DNA of 8,262 bases from Coriobacteriia bacterium. Lineage in GTDB: Bacteria; Actinomycetota; Coriobacteriia; Coriobacteriales; QAMH01. The DNA lies in assembly GCA_900756605.1 (NCBI GenBank), contig CAAEKX010000061.1, positions 1-8,262 on the forward strand. The letters are read 5' to 3'. Positions within the stretch are counted from its first letter, which is position 1. The number at the start of each line of letters is the position of its first letter. Below, piece by piece: positions 1-5,932 of this stretch. The notes beneath the pieces were generated by a model that ran no database searches, had not been told where the DNA came from, and saw nothing but the letters and a program-made list of their open reading frames with translations. Made by a program: the position numbers and the translations under genes.

Positions 1-1
1 C

Positions 2-976
2 GTTGATGGCAGCATCGCCAAGGCGGGGGAGGGAAATCTCCTCTCGGCCACGATCAATGGCGAGGCGACGAGCGATCCGCAGGCGCGCGTCTCGAAGGAC
101 GACGTCATCGTCATAGAAAACGGAGACGACGTGACCGAGGAATATGAGGAAACAACGACGCGTCTACCCTATGAGGCGTCCACGATGACGGCGACGCCGG
201 ATTCGTACTATCGCGGTTCCGTGCATTTGTATTCGACGGGCGTCGACGGCGTTCAGGCGGTGCGCACGGGCAAGGTTTCGGGCAAGGCGGTCACAAGCGT
301 CGTCGAGCAACCTGTCAACTCGGGATTCACGGCGTATTCGCCCGATACCAAGGGCGAAAAGGTCATTGCACTGACCTTTGACGATGGCCCATGGCCTGAA
401 AGCTCACGCGAGATACTCGACATCCTTAACGACAACGATGCCCATGCCACCTTCTTCGTCATCGGAAACCAATGCAAGGACAATGCGACGGTACTCAAGC
501 AAATCGCCGATGCGGGCAATCAGATCGCGACGCATTCCTACGATCATGCGGATGGCTCGGGCCAGGGCGTTAACATGACGCTCATGTCGACGGACGAGCA
601 AATCGCCGAGGTGACCAAGGGCTTCAAGGCCATCGAAGACGTGCTCGGCTACCAGGTAAGCCGCGTGATGCGCGCTCCGGGCGGCAACTACTACGGGCCG
701 ATGGTCGAAACGCTCGCCTCGCACGTTACGGCCGAATTCGGCTGGGATGTCGACACGCTCGACTGGAGCCGCCCCGGCGTCGACACGATCGTGCAACGCA
801 TACTCTCGGTGCAGCCAGGGCAGATCGTGCTCATGCACGATGGGGGAGGCGACCGCAGCCAGACGGTCGAGGCTCTCCGCATCGCGCTTCCGCAGCTCAA
901 GGAGCAGGGCTATCGCTTCGTGACCGTCGACGAACTGCTCGAATACGGCGTCGCGGGCAGTGCAAGCGAAGGCTGA
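2..976 (+). CDS. Polysaccharide deacetylase (NodB/CE4 family), 5' end outside window
   Basis: Probable secreted or surface enzyme that removes acetyl groups from N-acetylated glycans such as peptidoglycan, using a divalent metal. All five NodB motifs are visible: TFDDGP (374-391, catalytic Asp and metal Asp), HSYDH (533-547, metal His pair), RAPGG (671-685), the WDVDTLDW stretch (743-766) and LMHD (830-841, catalytic His). The frame is open to the left edge with 43 further codons before the GTG at 131, and that GTG has no convincing ribosome binding site, so the gene very probably begins upstream and this is a C-terminal fragment. The part before the catalytic domain is beta-rich. It includes a stretch ending VSGKAVTSVVEQPV that looks like a G5-type or other extracellular accessory domain (inference). 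The signal peptide, if any, lies outside the window. The C-terminus is complete, ending at TGA 974-976. Substrate is unproven; the CE4 assignment is firm. Confidence 0.93.
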   Translation, partial: VDGSIAKAGEGNLLSATINGEATSDPQARVSKDDVIVIENGDDVTEEYEETTTRLPYEASTMTATPDSYYRGSVHLYSTGVDGVQAVRTGKVSGKAVTSVVEQPVNSGFTAYSPDTKGEKVIALTFDDGPWPESSREILDILNDNDAHATFFVIGNQCKDNATVLKQIADAGNQIATHSYDHADGSGQGVNMTLMSTDEQIAEVTKGFKAIEDVLGYQVSRVMRAPGGNYYGPMVETLASHVTAEFGWDVDTLDWSRPGVDTIVQRILSVQPGQIVLMHDGGGDRSQTVEALRIALPQLKEQGYRFVTVDELLEYGVAGSASEG

Positions 977-987
977 CAGCGTGCCGT

Positions 988-1000
988 ATATGCATATGCA
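988..1000. repeat. Overlapping short palindromes upstream of the NifX-like gene
   Basis: ATATGCATAT (988-997) and TGCATATGCA (991-1000) are two overlapping perfect 10-base palindromes. They lie just upstream of a possible -35 element. This could be a regulator binding site, but AT-rich alternating sequence produces such palindromes easily, so a role is only inferred. Confidence 0.3.
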
Positions 1001-1009
1001 ACTGAACTG

Positions 1010-1040
1010 TTGATTTACGTGACGCATCTCAACCTATACT
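1010..1040 (+). promoter_or_regulatory. Candidate promoter for the NifX-like gene
   Basis: TTGATT (1010-1015) resembles a -35 box and TATACT (1035-1040) a -10 box. The 19-base spacer is longer than the usual 17. The -10 match is good (5 of 6) and it lies 40 bases before the ATG at 1081. Transcription from here would separate this gene from the upstream deacetylase. Confidence 0.4.
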
Positions 1041-1067
1041 TGTGAGCGAACGATACACACGTCGATC

Positions 1068-1072
1068 AGGAG
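1068..1072 (+). promoter_or_regulatory. Ribosome binding site fixing the NifX-like start
   Basis: AGGAG lies 8 bases before the ATG at 1081. This favours 1081 over the in-frame GTG at 1042, which has no such site. Confidence 0.8.
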
Positions 1073-1080
1073 CAGAGATT

Positions 1081-1452
1081 ATGAGCACGATCAAGCTTGC
1101 AGTTCCGACCATGGGCCAGGCCGGCCTTGATTCCGAGCGCAGCGGTCACTTTGGCAAATGCGATTGCTTTACCCTCATCACCATCGAGAATGGTCAGATT
1201 GCCTCGGTTGAGAACATCGAAAATCCGCCTCATGAGGAAGGCGGTTGCATGCGTCCGGTCATGCTGCTTTCCAACGCAGGGGCCGATGCGATTGTCGCCG
1301 CTGGCATGGGCATGCGCCCGTTCATGGGCTTTACCGAGGCGGGAATCGACGTCTATTTCGAGAACGAGACGCCCAAGGTGGGCGATGTGGCCGAGCTCAT
1401 CGCGCAGGGCAAGGTCGAGAAGATGACGGCGGATAACACCTGCCATCACTAG
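1081..1452 (+). CDS. NifB/NifX-type dinitrogenase iron-molybdenum cofactor-binding family protein
   Basis: A 123-residue protein of the NifX/NafY/MTH1175-like family. These small single-domain proteins bind or carry FeMo-cofactor precursors in nitrogen fixers. In most non-fixing anaerobes their ligand is unknown. Seen in the sequence: the N-terminal strand IKLAVPT, the family signature SGHFGKCDCFTL (Cys27 and Cys29), the segment NPPHEEGGC (Cys56), then the glycine-rich AGADAIVAAGMGMRPF, and a C-terminal Cys-His-His (121-123) that could add metal ligands. Length is normal for the family. The start is set by AGGAG 8 bases upstream. No nitrogenase genes are present, so a role in nitrogen fixation is not supported. 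An iron-sulfur or molybdenum-related carrier role is inference, made slightly more attractive by the XdhC-like gene 288 bases downstream. The next ORF is in the same frame, 33 bases after the stop. Confidence 0.9.
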   Translation: MSTIKLAVPTMGQAGLDSERSGHFGKCDCFTLITIENGQIASVENIENPPHEEGGCMRPVMLLSNAGADAIVAAGMGMRPFMGFTEAGIDVYFENETPKVGDVAELIAQGKVEKMTADNTCHH

Positions 1453-1470
1453 ATCCTGAGTGGGTGCATA

Positions 1471-1478
1471 GGGGGGGG
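1471..1478 (+). repeat. G8 homopolymer before the 63-residue ORF
   Basis: Eight consecutive G bases sit where the ribosome binding site of the next ORF should be, 7 bases before its ATG. Such runs are prone to slippage, and here a length change would alter the strength or spacing of the ribosome binding site rather than a coding frame. No length variation can be seen from one sequence. Confidence 0.5.
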
Positions 1479-1485
1479 TAGCCGT

Positions 1486-1677
1486 ATGGAGCGCATGGGC
1501 ATTGTCTACGGTGGCGAACACGATGGCGAATCCATCTCCTGCGAGCCCTTTGGTTACACCCCCGATACCATGAAGATCTGGTGGCTTCCCGAGACCAAGG
1601 AGAAGTTCAGCTACGAGGATGGCTGCTTCTATCCCTATGATGGCCCTGTGATTCACGGGACGGGCTACACCTTCTAG
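1486..1677 (+). CDS. Small hypothetical protein, 63 residues
   Basis: Not recognised. The product is small, probably cytoplasmic, and rich in aromatic residues and glycine, with motifs such as YGGEHDGE near the N-terminus, IWWLPETKEKF in the middle and YPYDGP near the C-terminus. It has two Cys (19 and 47), no membrane segment and no signal peptide. The regular strand-like pattern and the lack of low-complexity sequence suggest a real folded protein rather than a chance ORF. Initiation at ATG 1486 would rely on the G8 run as a ribosome binding site. ATG 1495 is an alternative, with GGAG only 3 bases away. It lies 33 bases after the NifX-like gene in the same frame, separated by a single TAG, so cotranscription is likely. 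Confidence 0.6.
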   Translation: MERMGIVYGGEHDGESISCEPFGYTPDTMKIWWLPETKEKFSYEDGCFYPYDGPVIHGTGYTF

Positions 1678-1680
1678 GGC

Positions 1681-1707
1681 TCGATACTATCTCTCTAAAA
1701 GTATAAT
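1681..1707 (+). promoter_or_regulatory. Candidate promoter for the XdhC-like gene
   Basis: A perfect -10 hexamer, TATAAT (1702-1707), stands in an unusually AT-rich stretch 32 bases before the ATG. The -35 is weak: TCGATA (1681-1686), 4 of 6 matches, with a short 15-base spacer. A start site near 1714 would give a leader of about 26 bases. Confidence 0.5.
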
Positions 1708-1728
1708 ATATCCATCGCGATTCTATTC

Positions 1729-1736
1729 AGGGAGGT
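1729..1736 (+). promoter_or_regulatory. Strong ribosome binding site for the XdhC-like gene
   Basis: AGGGAGGT matches the anti-Shine-Dalgarno sequence almost completely and ends 3 bases before the ATG at 1740, supporting that start. Confidence 0.8.
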
Positions 1737-1739
1737 AGC

Positions 1740-2732
1740 ATGAACAAGAAAACGATTCTTGCAGCAATCGAGGCATTGGAGCTTGGGAAGACGCCAGTCT
1801 TCACCACGGAAGATGTTCCTGCATTCAGCGAAGATGCCACGCGTGGTAACGCGCATATGTCGCCTGCATCCCTCGATACTGTCATGGCCTCGTTGACGAT
1901 GGCGGATATCCCCACGCTCGAACGTGCCGTGCGTGCCATTGACGATGAGGAACTCGCCTGGCTCGGCTTCAAGGTCGTCTACGATGCCGCCCTGGCCGTG
2001 AACAATGTCGATAATGCCGTCACCAAGAAGTACGGTGAGGTTGGCTCGGCCGATGGAGAGCCACTGCTCTTCTTCTGCAACGATGCCAAGGAAATCGTCT
2101 GCTCACGCCCTGTTTCCGACCGTGACGTCTTCCAGATGAAGGATGTTACGCGCGGTCCTTCCATGCACAACGAGCAATTCGAGGGCCTCACCTGGGCGAG
2201 CGTCGCGCTCTTCGATCCCGTGCGCGTCTGGTTGCTCGGTGCTTCGGATGTTGCCGTCGAGCTCGCGAAACTTGCCTCGCACGTCGGCTTCGATGTCATC
2301 GTTGTCGATAACGACGCGGCATATCTCAACGAACGGCGCTTTCCCGATGTCGAGCGCATCCTGCTGCCCACAGAGGACTTTTCGGCACTCGATGAGTATG
2401 CTGCGAACCCTGGCGATTACGTTTGCGTCTTGACGCGAGGTCACATGTACGATCCCGAATGCTGCATATGGGCCGAGCGCTGCGACGCGCACTACGTGGG
2501 CATGATGGGGTGCGCCGGCAAGAACAGCACCGTTTACGAGATCGTGAAGGCTGCTGGCCTCACCGATGCGCAGTGGGAACATGTCAAGCGTCCCATCGGG
2601 CTCAAGTTCGGCGCCAAGACACCGGCCGAGCTCGCTATCGCCATCGTTGCCGAACTCATCGACGTTCGCTACATTCAGCGCTACGATGCCGAGGCGCGTG
2701 AACGTCACGAACGGGGTTTGGGCCGCGAATAA
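1740..2732 (+). CDS. XdhC/CoxI-family protein (molybdoenzyme maturation factor-like)
   Basis: A 330-residue protein. XdhC-family members bind the molybdenum cofactor and help sulfurate or insert it into xanthine dehydrogenase-type hydroxylases. The C-terminal half is clearly XdhC: a Rossmann nucleotide-binding start VWLLGASDVA (163-172, where GAGHVA is usual), an acidic strand end VIVVDND, the TRGHMYD motif (232-238), MMGCAGK where most members have a GSRxK-like segment, and the C-terminal PIGLKFGAKTPAELAIAIVAEL. The N-terminal half is odd. I do not find the usual GSSPR-type motif of the first XdhC domain. Instead, roughly residues 1-100 are helical with no recognisable family. Start and ribosome binding site are strong. 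No molybdenum hydroxylase gene is visible, so the client enzyme must be elsewhere. A role in a different cofactor pathway, for example selenium-dependent hydroxylases, is possible but only inferred. Confidence 0.87.
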   Translation: MNKKTILAAIEALELGKTPVFTTEDVPAFSEDATRGNAHMSPASLDTVMASLTMADIPTLERAVRAIDDEELAWLGFKVVYDAALAVNNVDNAVTKKYGEVGSADGEPLLFFCNDAKEIVCSRPVSDRDVFQMKDVTRGPSMHNEQFEGLTWASVALFDPVRVWLLGASDVAVELAKLASHVGFDVIVVDNDAAYLNERRFPDVERILLPTEDFSALDEYAANPGDYVCVLTRGHMYDPECCIWAERCDAHYVGMMGCAGKNSTVYEIVKAAGLTDAQWEHVKRPIGLKFGAKTPAELAIAIVAELIDVRYIQRYDAEARERHERGLGRE

Positions 2733-2742
2733 TCCACATCGC

Positions 2743-2776
2743 ACAAAAACGTTGCGTTACAATGGTGCGGTTTTGT
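2743..2776. promoter_or_regulatory. Candidate -10 element flanked by an inverted repeat
   Basis: TACAAT (2758-2763) matches a -10 hexamer at 5 of 6 positions. No good -35 stands 17 bases upstream. It is enclosed by ACAAAA (2743-2748) and TTTTGT (2771-2776), a 6-base inverted repeat with a 22-base spacing. This could be a regulator site or a weak transcript end of the XdhC-like gene. If it is a promoter, transcription would start near 2770 and leave a leader of about 165 bases before the acyltransferase gene. Confidence 0.3.
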
Positions 2777-2801
2777 ATTCGTCACTTGCGGAATGAGCAT
2801 T

Positions 2802-2903
2802 ATGCAGGCGAGCTGATGAGCTGAGGTCTAAGGGAGCGCGCCGTAAAGACCGCGAAGCGGGCTGTCGGGAAGCGACCGTCGAAGTGAAGCAGCGTGCCTG
2901 CAT
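2802..2903 (+). ncRNA. Candidate structured 5' leader RNA, family not recognised
   Basis: ATGCAGGC (2802-2809) is fully complementary to GCCTGCAT (2896-2903), giving an 8-bp closing helix around 86 bases. Inside are AGCT-GATG-AGCT (2811-2822), GGTCT (2825-2829) with AGACC (2847-2851), CCGC-GAA-GCGG (2850-2860) and GTCG-GGAAG-CGAC (2864-2876). GGTC could also pair with GACC at 2874-2877, so two folds compete, as in a switch. The region is noncoding as far as I can see and lies 31 bases before the TTG of the acyltransferase gene. I could not match it to a known riboswitch or ribozyme class. Some GC-rich pairing is expected by chance, so this is a candidate only. Confidence 0.35.
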
Positions 2904-2925
2904 GGATTCTTGACCGCATGCGTAT

Positions 2926-2929
2926 GGAG
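2926..2929 (+). promoter_or_regulatory. Ribosome binding site supporting a TTG start
   Basis: GGAG lies 5 bases before TTG 2935. An in-frame TGA at 2911-2913 closes the frame upstream and no ATG or GTG lies between, so TTG is the first possible start that keeps the first membrane segment. Confidence 0.7.
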
Positions 2930-2934
2930 ACGCG

Positions 2935-4518
2935 TTGACCCAGCTCTACTCGTTACAATTCGTGAGCTTCTTGCTGCTCATGATCGTCGTCTACTTCATG
3001 GTCGGACGAACGCGTCATCGCGGCTCGCAATGGATCGTTCTGCTCGTGGGCAGTCTCGGCTTCTACCTCTTCTCCGGTTGGGAAAACCTCGCATTCATTG
3101 GCGTTACCGCGATTTCGGTCTGGCTGGCGGGTTTGCGCTTCGACAAGCTCGACCAGCTCGAGAAAGAGCTCAAGAAGGATGCGCCCGACCGTGCGGCAAA
3201 GAAGGCGATCAAGCAGAGCATCAAGCATCGCAAGTGGGTGTTCCTGCTTCTCGTCATGCTGCTCAACTTCGGCATCCTGAGCTACATCAAGTATTGGAAC
3301 GTCATTCTCGGCATGTTCGGGGCTGCCGACGGTTTCCTTGCATCCCATTTGCTCTTGCCGCTTGGCATCTCCTTTTACACCTTCCAATCCATCGGCTACA
3401 TCATCGACTGTTACTTTGGCAAGTATCCTCCCGAGCGCAATTTTGCGCGCTTCCTGCTCTTCGTCTCGTACTTTCCCCAGCTCATTCAAGGTCCCATCAA
3501 TCGCTTCGATGCACTGGCAACGCAGCTCTACGAGCCTCATCGCCTTGACATTTACAACGTGCGCAGGGCGCTCCTGCTCATTGGATACGGCATTTTCAAG
3601 AAATATGCGATTGCCGACGTGCTCGTTGGGAGCGTGTCGAGCGCGCTGGACTCAATCGATGCTTCCACGCCGGGAAGCATCATCGTCTATGGCATCTTCT
3701 TGTATGCGATTTACCAATACGCGGACTTCTCGGGCGGCATCGATATGGTGCGCGGTGTTTCGCAGCTCTTCGGCATCAAGATGGCCGAGAACTTCCGTCA
3801 ACCCTATTTCTCGATTTCCATTGCCGATTTCTGGCATCGTTGGCACATCACGCTCGGTGCCTGGATGCGCGACTATGTCTTCTATCCGATGGCTTTGCGT
3901 CCGTCCATGAAGACGCTCACTGCGTGGGCAACGACACATATCAGCAAACATGTGGGTCGCACCATTGCCGGTTGCCTTGCCAACATCGTCGTGTTCTTCC
4001 TCGTGGGCCTCTGGCATGGTGCCGAGATGCACTATATCTTCTGGGGTCTCTATAACGGTTTGCTCATCGCCTCTGCCGATTTGGCACGGCCGTTGTTTAC
4101 CTGGCTTATTGAAAAGCTCAAGATCAACGTCGAATCAGCGCCGTATCACGTGTTCAGGATCGTACGCACCTTCATTCTCGTATGCATCGGCTATTACTTC
4201 GATCGCCTCATGCATGCAGATGATTTGCCCATTGCGTTCTACAACACGCTCTTCAATTTCCAGTCTGCCAACTTCGTGCCCTATCTCCAGCTACACCCAA
4301 CGGCAAACTTTACGCTCTGCATCTTGCTTGCCGCTGTGTCGTGCCTCATTCTGTTTGCCGTCAGCGTCATGTCCGAGCGCGGCATTGACGTGAAGGGGCG
4401 CATCTTGGCGGCCCCGCTCATCGTGCGCTTCCTCGTCTACGCCGTCTTCGTCGCACTCATCCTCTTCTCCTTCACGCTCGTACAGTCGTCTGGAGGTTTC
4501 ATGTATGCAAACTTCTAG
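2935..4518 (+). CDS. MBOAT-family O-acyltransferase (AlgI/DltB-like)
   Basis: A 527-residue integral membrane protein that transfers acyl groups, typically acetyl or D-alanyl, across the membrane to an extracellular polymer. Many hydrophobic helices are visible, with a charged cytoplasmic loop around residues 70-100 rich in Lys, Glu and Asp. MBOAT hallmarks are clear: PLGISFYTFQSIGYIID, a YFPQLIQGPI segment, FSGGIDMVRG, then FRQPYFSISIADFWHRWH with the conserved His near 301-304, RDYVFYP, and the catalytic His361 in GLWHGAEMHYIFWGLYNG. Length is typical for AlgI-like members. The 14-base overlap with a downstream SGNH-type gene matches AlgI-AlgJ, PatA-PatB and DltB-DltD pairings, where the second protein helps or completes transfer outside. 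No dltA or dltC homologue is in view, so acetylation of an exopolysaccharide, teichoic acid or peptidoglycan is a better guess than D-alanylation. The acceptor is unknown. Family call is firm. Confidence 0.94.
   Translation: MTQLYSLQFVSFLLLMIVVYFMVGRTRHRGSQWIVLLVGSLGFYLFSGWENLAFIGVTAISVWLAGLRFDKLDQLEKELKKDAPDRAAKKAIKQSIKHRKWVFLLLVMLLNFGILSYIKYWNVILGMFGAADGFLASHLLLPLGISFYTFQSIGYIIDCYFGKYPPERNFARFLLFVSYFPQLIQGPINRFDALATQLYEPHRLDIYNVRRALLLIGYGIFKKYAIADVLVGSVSSALDSIDASTPGSIIVYGIFLYAIYQYADFSGGIDMVRGVSQLFGIKMAENFRQPYFSISIADFWHRWHITLGAWMRDYVFYPMALRPSMKTLTAWATTHISKHVGRTIAGCLANIVVFFLVGLWHGAEMHYIFWGLYNGLLIASADLARPLFTWLIEKLKINVESAPYHVFRIVRTFILVCIGYYFDRLMHADDLPIAFYNTLFNFQSANFVPYLQLHPTANFTLCILLAAVSCLILFAVSVMSERGIDVKGRILAAPLIVRFLVYAVFVALILFSFTLVQSSGGFMYANF
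4492..4496 (+). promoter_or_regulatory. Ribosome binding site inside the acyltransferase gene
   Basis: GGAGG lies 8 bases before ATG 4505, within the last codons of the MBOAT gene. It fixes the start of the overlapping downstream gene and points to translational coupling. Confidence 0.8.
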
Positions 4519-5866
4519 GCTCAAAAAGGTCCTTTCCGCACTTCTCGTTGCCGCGCTCGTGGTTGGTCTGTTCGGTCTCGTTAACTTTGCGCTCGAACTC
4601 AAGGGAACGAAGAGCAACATGGTCTGGACCAATTTTGCACAGACCGAAGAGCTTGATACGATCTACATCGGCACTTCCGTCGCCGCTTCTTCCTTCAACC
4701 CCAATCTCATCGATGAGGAATACGGATCGTCGTCTGCCAACATGGCCTCACCGCTTCAAAAGCTCGACGAGACCTACCTTGGCATCCAGAGTGCATACGA
4801 GCGCTTCGGCATCAAGCGTGTCGTGATGACGCTCGACTTCACGACACTGCAGCTCAACGAGACACCGAACCTGGGATCGGCCTACCTTACGCAACGCGGA
4901 CGCGTCGTCGGCCTCTCACGGTACCTTTCCTCGGCTGCGTGGCTTATCGCGGAGAAGGGCGCCGCAAGCGCACCGGGGTCAATCAACATGCTCTTTCCTT
5001 GGATATCCAATCATCCGGCTTGGAAGGATGGCGTTGCGGGAATCAAGCGCAACATCGAGACGAAACTCGATGGCTCGAGTGTTGCGGCGGCAGTCGAGGC
5101 GATGGAGCCGGGCTGGATCTACTTTGGCAAGGGCTATGGCAACAAGTATGCGCAGCTCGATTACAACAGCAAGGATGTTGCTCTCTTCGGCGAACTCGAG
5201 AAGATCGAGACGCTCTCCTTTGACGAGGCCGCCATCGCGGGCGTGCGCGAGATATGCTCCTACTGCGCCGATCATGACATTGAGCTTATCGTCGTCAATG
5301 TTCCCATCCCCGTCTTCAACATCCACGGCTACGGGCAGTTCTATGTGGATTCGCAGCAGGCCGTGTCCGACATGCTGGCAGATATGGGCGTTGCCTATTA
5401 TGACTTCGTCTACGCCAAACCCGACCTGCTCCAGATCACGCCGGAGGACTTCTACGACAACCAGCATCTTAACGCCGTGGGAGCCGACAAGTTCAGCCGC
5501 GCCTTCGTCACCTTTATGGAGACGCTTGATGCCGGGGGAGATACGAGCGCGCTCTTCTACACGCCGCAAGAGTATCTCGCGACGATTGACTACATTTCTG
5601 CCGTGAAGGTGAGCGCGTCGTCCAAGGGCGACGGCATCGAAATCAAGGCGCATGCCTATGCCGGTGCGAACGCTGACGTGGAATACCAAATGCTTGCCAA
5701 GCCTGTCGATGCTGACGAGTGGACACTCGTGCGCGATTATGATGATGCAAGTTCGGCCGTGTTCACGCCCGGCGCAAAGGGAACATACGACGTTCGCGTA
5801 AACGTGCGCGTGAAGGGAAGCAATGGTGACTACGACCATTTCAATACGGCTGAAGTCATATACTGA
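4505..5866 (+). CDS. Membrane-anchored SGNH-hydrolase-like protein, partner of the MBOAT acyltransferase
   Basis: A 453-residue protein with one N-terminal hydrophobic anchor (about residues 9-29) and the rest probably extracellular. It resembles the AlgJ/AlgX/DltD group of SGNH-like proteins that pair with MBOAT enzymes. The block I nucleophile motif is visible as YIGTSVAASSFNP (Ser58), and the C-terminal catalytic block as DFYDNQHLNAVGADKFS, giving Asp318 and His321 in the DxxH arrangement. A complete Ser-Asp-His triad is therefore plausible. Residues from about 360 to the end form a beta-rich region with repeated alternating hydrophobics (for instance YDVRVNVRVKG), likely an Ig-like or triple-tyrosine type domain that could bind the polymer. 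This extra domain is not typical of DltD. It overlaps the upstream gene by 14 bases and is probably translationally coupled to it. The most likely role is to deliver or transfer the acyl group onto a cell-surface polymer; esterase activity is an alternative. Confidence 0.85.
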   Translation: MQTSRLKKVLSALLVAALVVGLFGLVNFALELKGTKSNMVWTNFAQTEELDTIYIGTSVAASSFNPNLIDEEYGSSSANMASPLQKLDETYLGIQSAYERFGIKRVVMTLDFTTLQLNETPNLGSAYLTQRGRVVGLSRYLSSAAWLIAEKGAASAPGSINMLFPWISNHPAWKDGVAGIKRNIETKLDGSSVAAAVEAMEPGWIYFGKGYGNKYAQLDYNSKDVALFGELEKIETLSFDEAAIAGVREICSYCADHDIELIVVNVPIPVFNIHGYGQFYVDSQQAVSDMLADMGVAYYDFVYAKPDLLQITPEDFYDNQHLNAVGADKFSRAFVTFMETLDAGGDTSALFYTPQEYLATIDYISAVKVSASSKGDGIEIKAHAYAGANADVEYQMLAKPVDADEWTLVRDYDDASSAVFTPGAKGTYDVRVNVRVKGSNGDYDHFNTAEVIY

Positions 5867-5884
5867 GCGTTTGCACGTGCTATA

Positions 5885-5911
5885 TTGACTCACGAACACG
5901 GTTCGTATCCT
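5885..5911 (+). promoter_or_regulatory. Candidate promoter for the PurF-like gene
   Basis: TTGACT (5885-5890) matches a -35 box at 5 of 6 positions. TATCCT (5906-5911) is the best -10 nearby, with a short 15-base spacer; TATTCT (5911-5916) gives 20. The -35 starts 19 bases after the SGNH gene ends, so the PurF-like gene may have its own promoter. Confidence 0.35.
5892..5906. promoter_or_regulatory. Perfect inverted repeat, operator-like
   Basis: ACGAAC and GTTCGT are perfect 6-base arms around ACG, located between the candidate -35 and -10 boxes of the PurF-like gene. The position suggests a repressor site. The CGAAC core recalls the PurBox of Bacillus subtilis PurR, but there the two boxes are much farther apart, so this resemblance may be accidental. 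Confidence 0.4.
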
Positions 5912-5918
5912 ATTCTAC

Positions 5919-5924
5919 GGAAGG
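5919..5924 (+). promoter_or_regulatory. Ribosome binding site fixing the PurF-like start
   Basis: GGAAGG lies 8 bases before ATG 5933. Starting there places the catalytic Cys at residue 5, which is preferable to the upstream in-frame TTG at 5885. Confidence 0.75.
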
Positions 5925-5932
5925 TAGGCATT

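Noticed and set aside
404..1027. Long minus-strand reading frames opposite the deacetylase and other genes (also about 1066-1656, 2103-2744, 4979-5899)
   Set aside because: These are typical antisense shadows of GC-rich coding sequence, with compositions rich in Arg, His and Ala and no family motifs, opposite well-supported genes.
1042..1080. Longer NifX-like protein starting at GTG 1042
   Set aside because: There is no ribosome binding site before 1042, it would lie just downstream of the likely -10 box, and the ATG at 1081 has AGGAG at ideal spacing and begins with the family's first strand.
2813..2860. CTGATGAG at 2813-2820, reminiscent of the hammerhead ribozyme core
   Set aside because: A hammerhead also needs a GAAA segment after stem II and a cleavage site in register. 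No GAAA is present in the region, and CTGATGAG is better explained by the AGCT-GATG-AGCT hairpin.
2802..2903. Cobalamin riboswitch
   Set aside because: The order GCAGGC, AAGGGAG, CGGG, GCCTGC loosely recalls it, but the hallmark CCCGCCACTG box and the GGTGnnAATCC loop are missing.
5885..5932. PurF-like protein starting at TTG 5885
   Set aside because: It would add 16 residues before the catalytic Cys and make the promoter and inverted repeat coding. ATG 5933 has a good ribosome binding site.
5867..5932. Terminator between the SGNH gene and the PurF-like gene
   Set aside because: The inverted repeat at 5892-5906 has a 6-bp stem but no following T-run.
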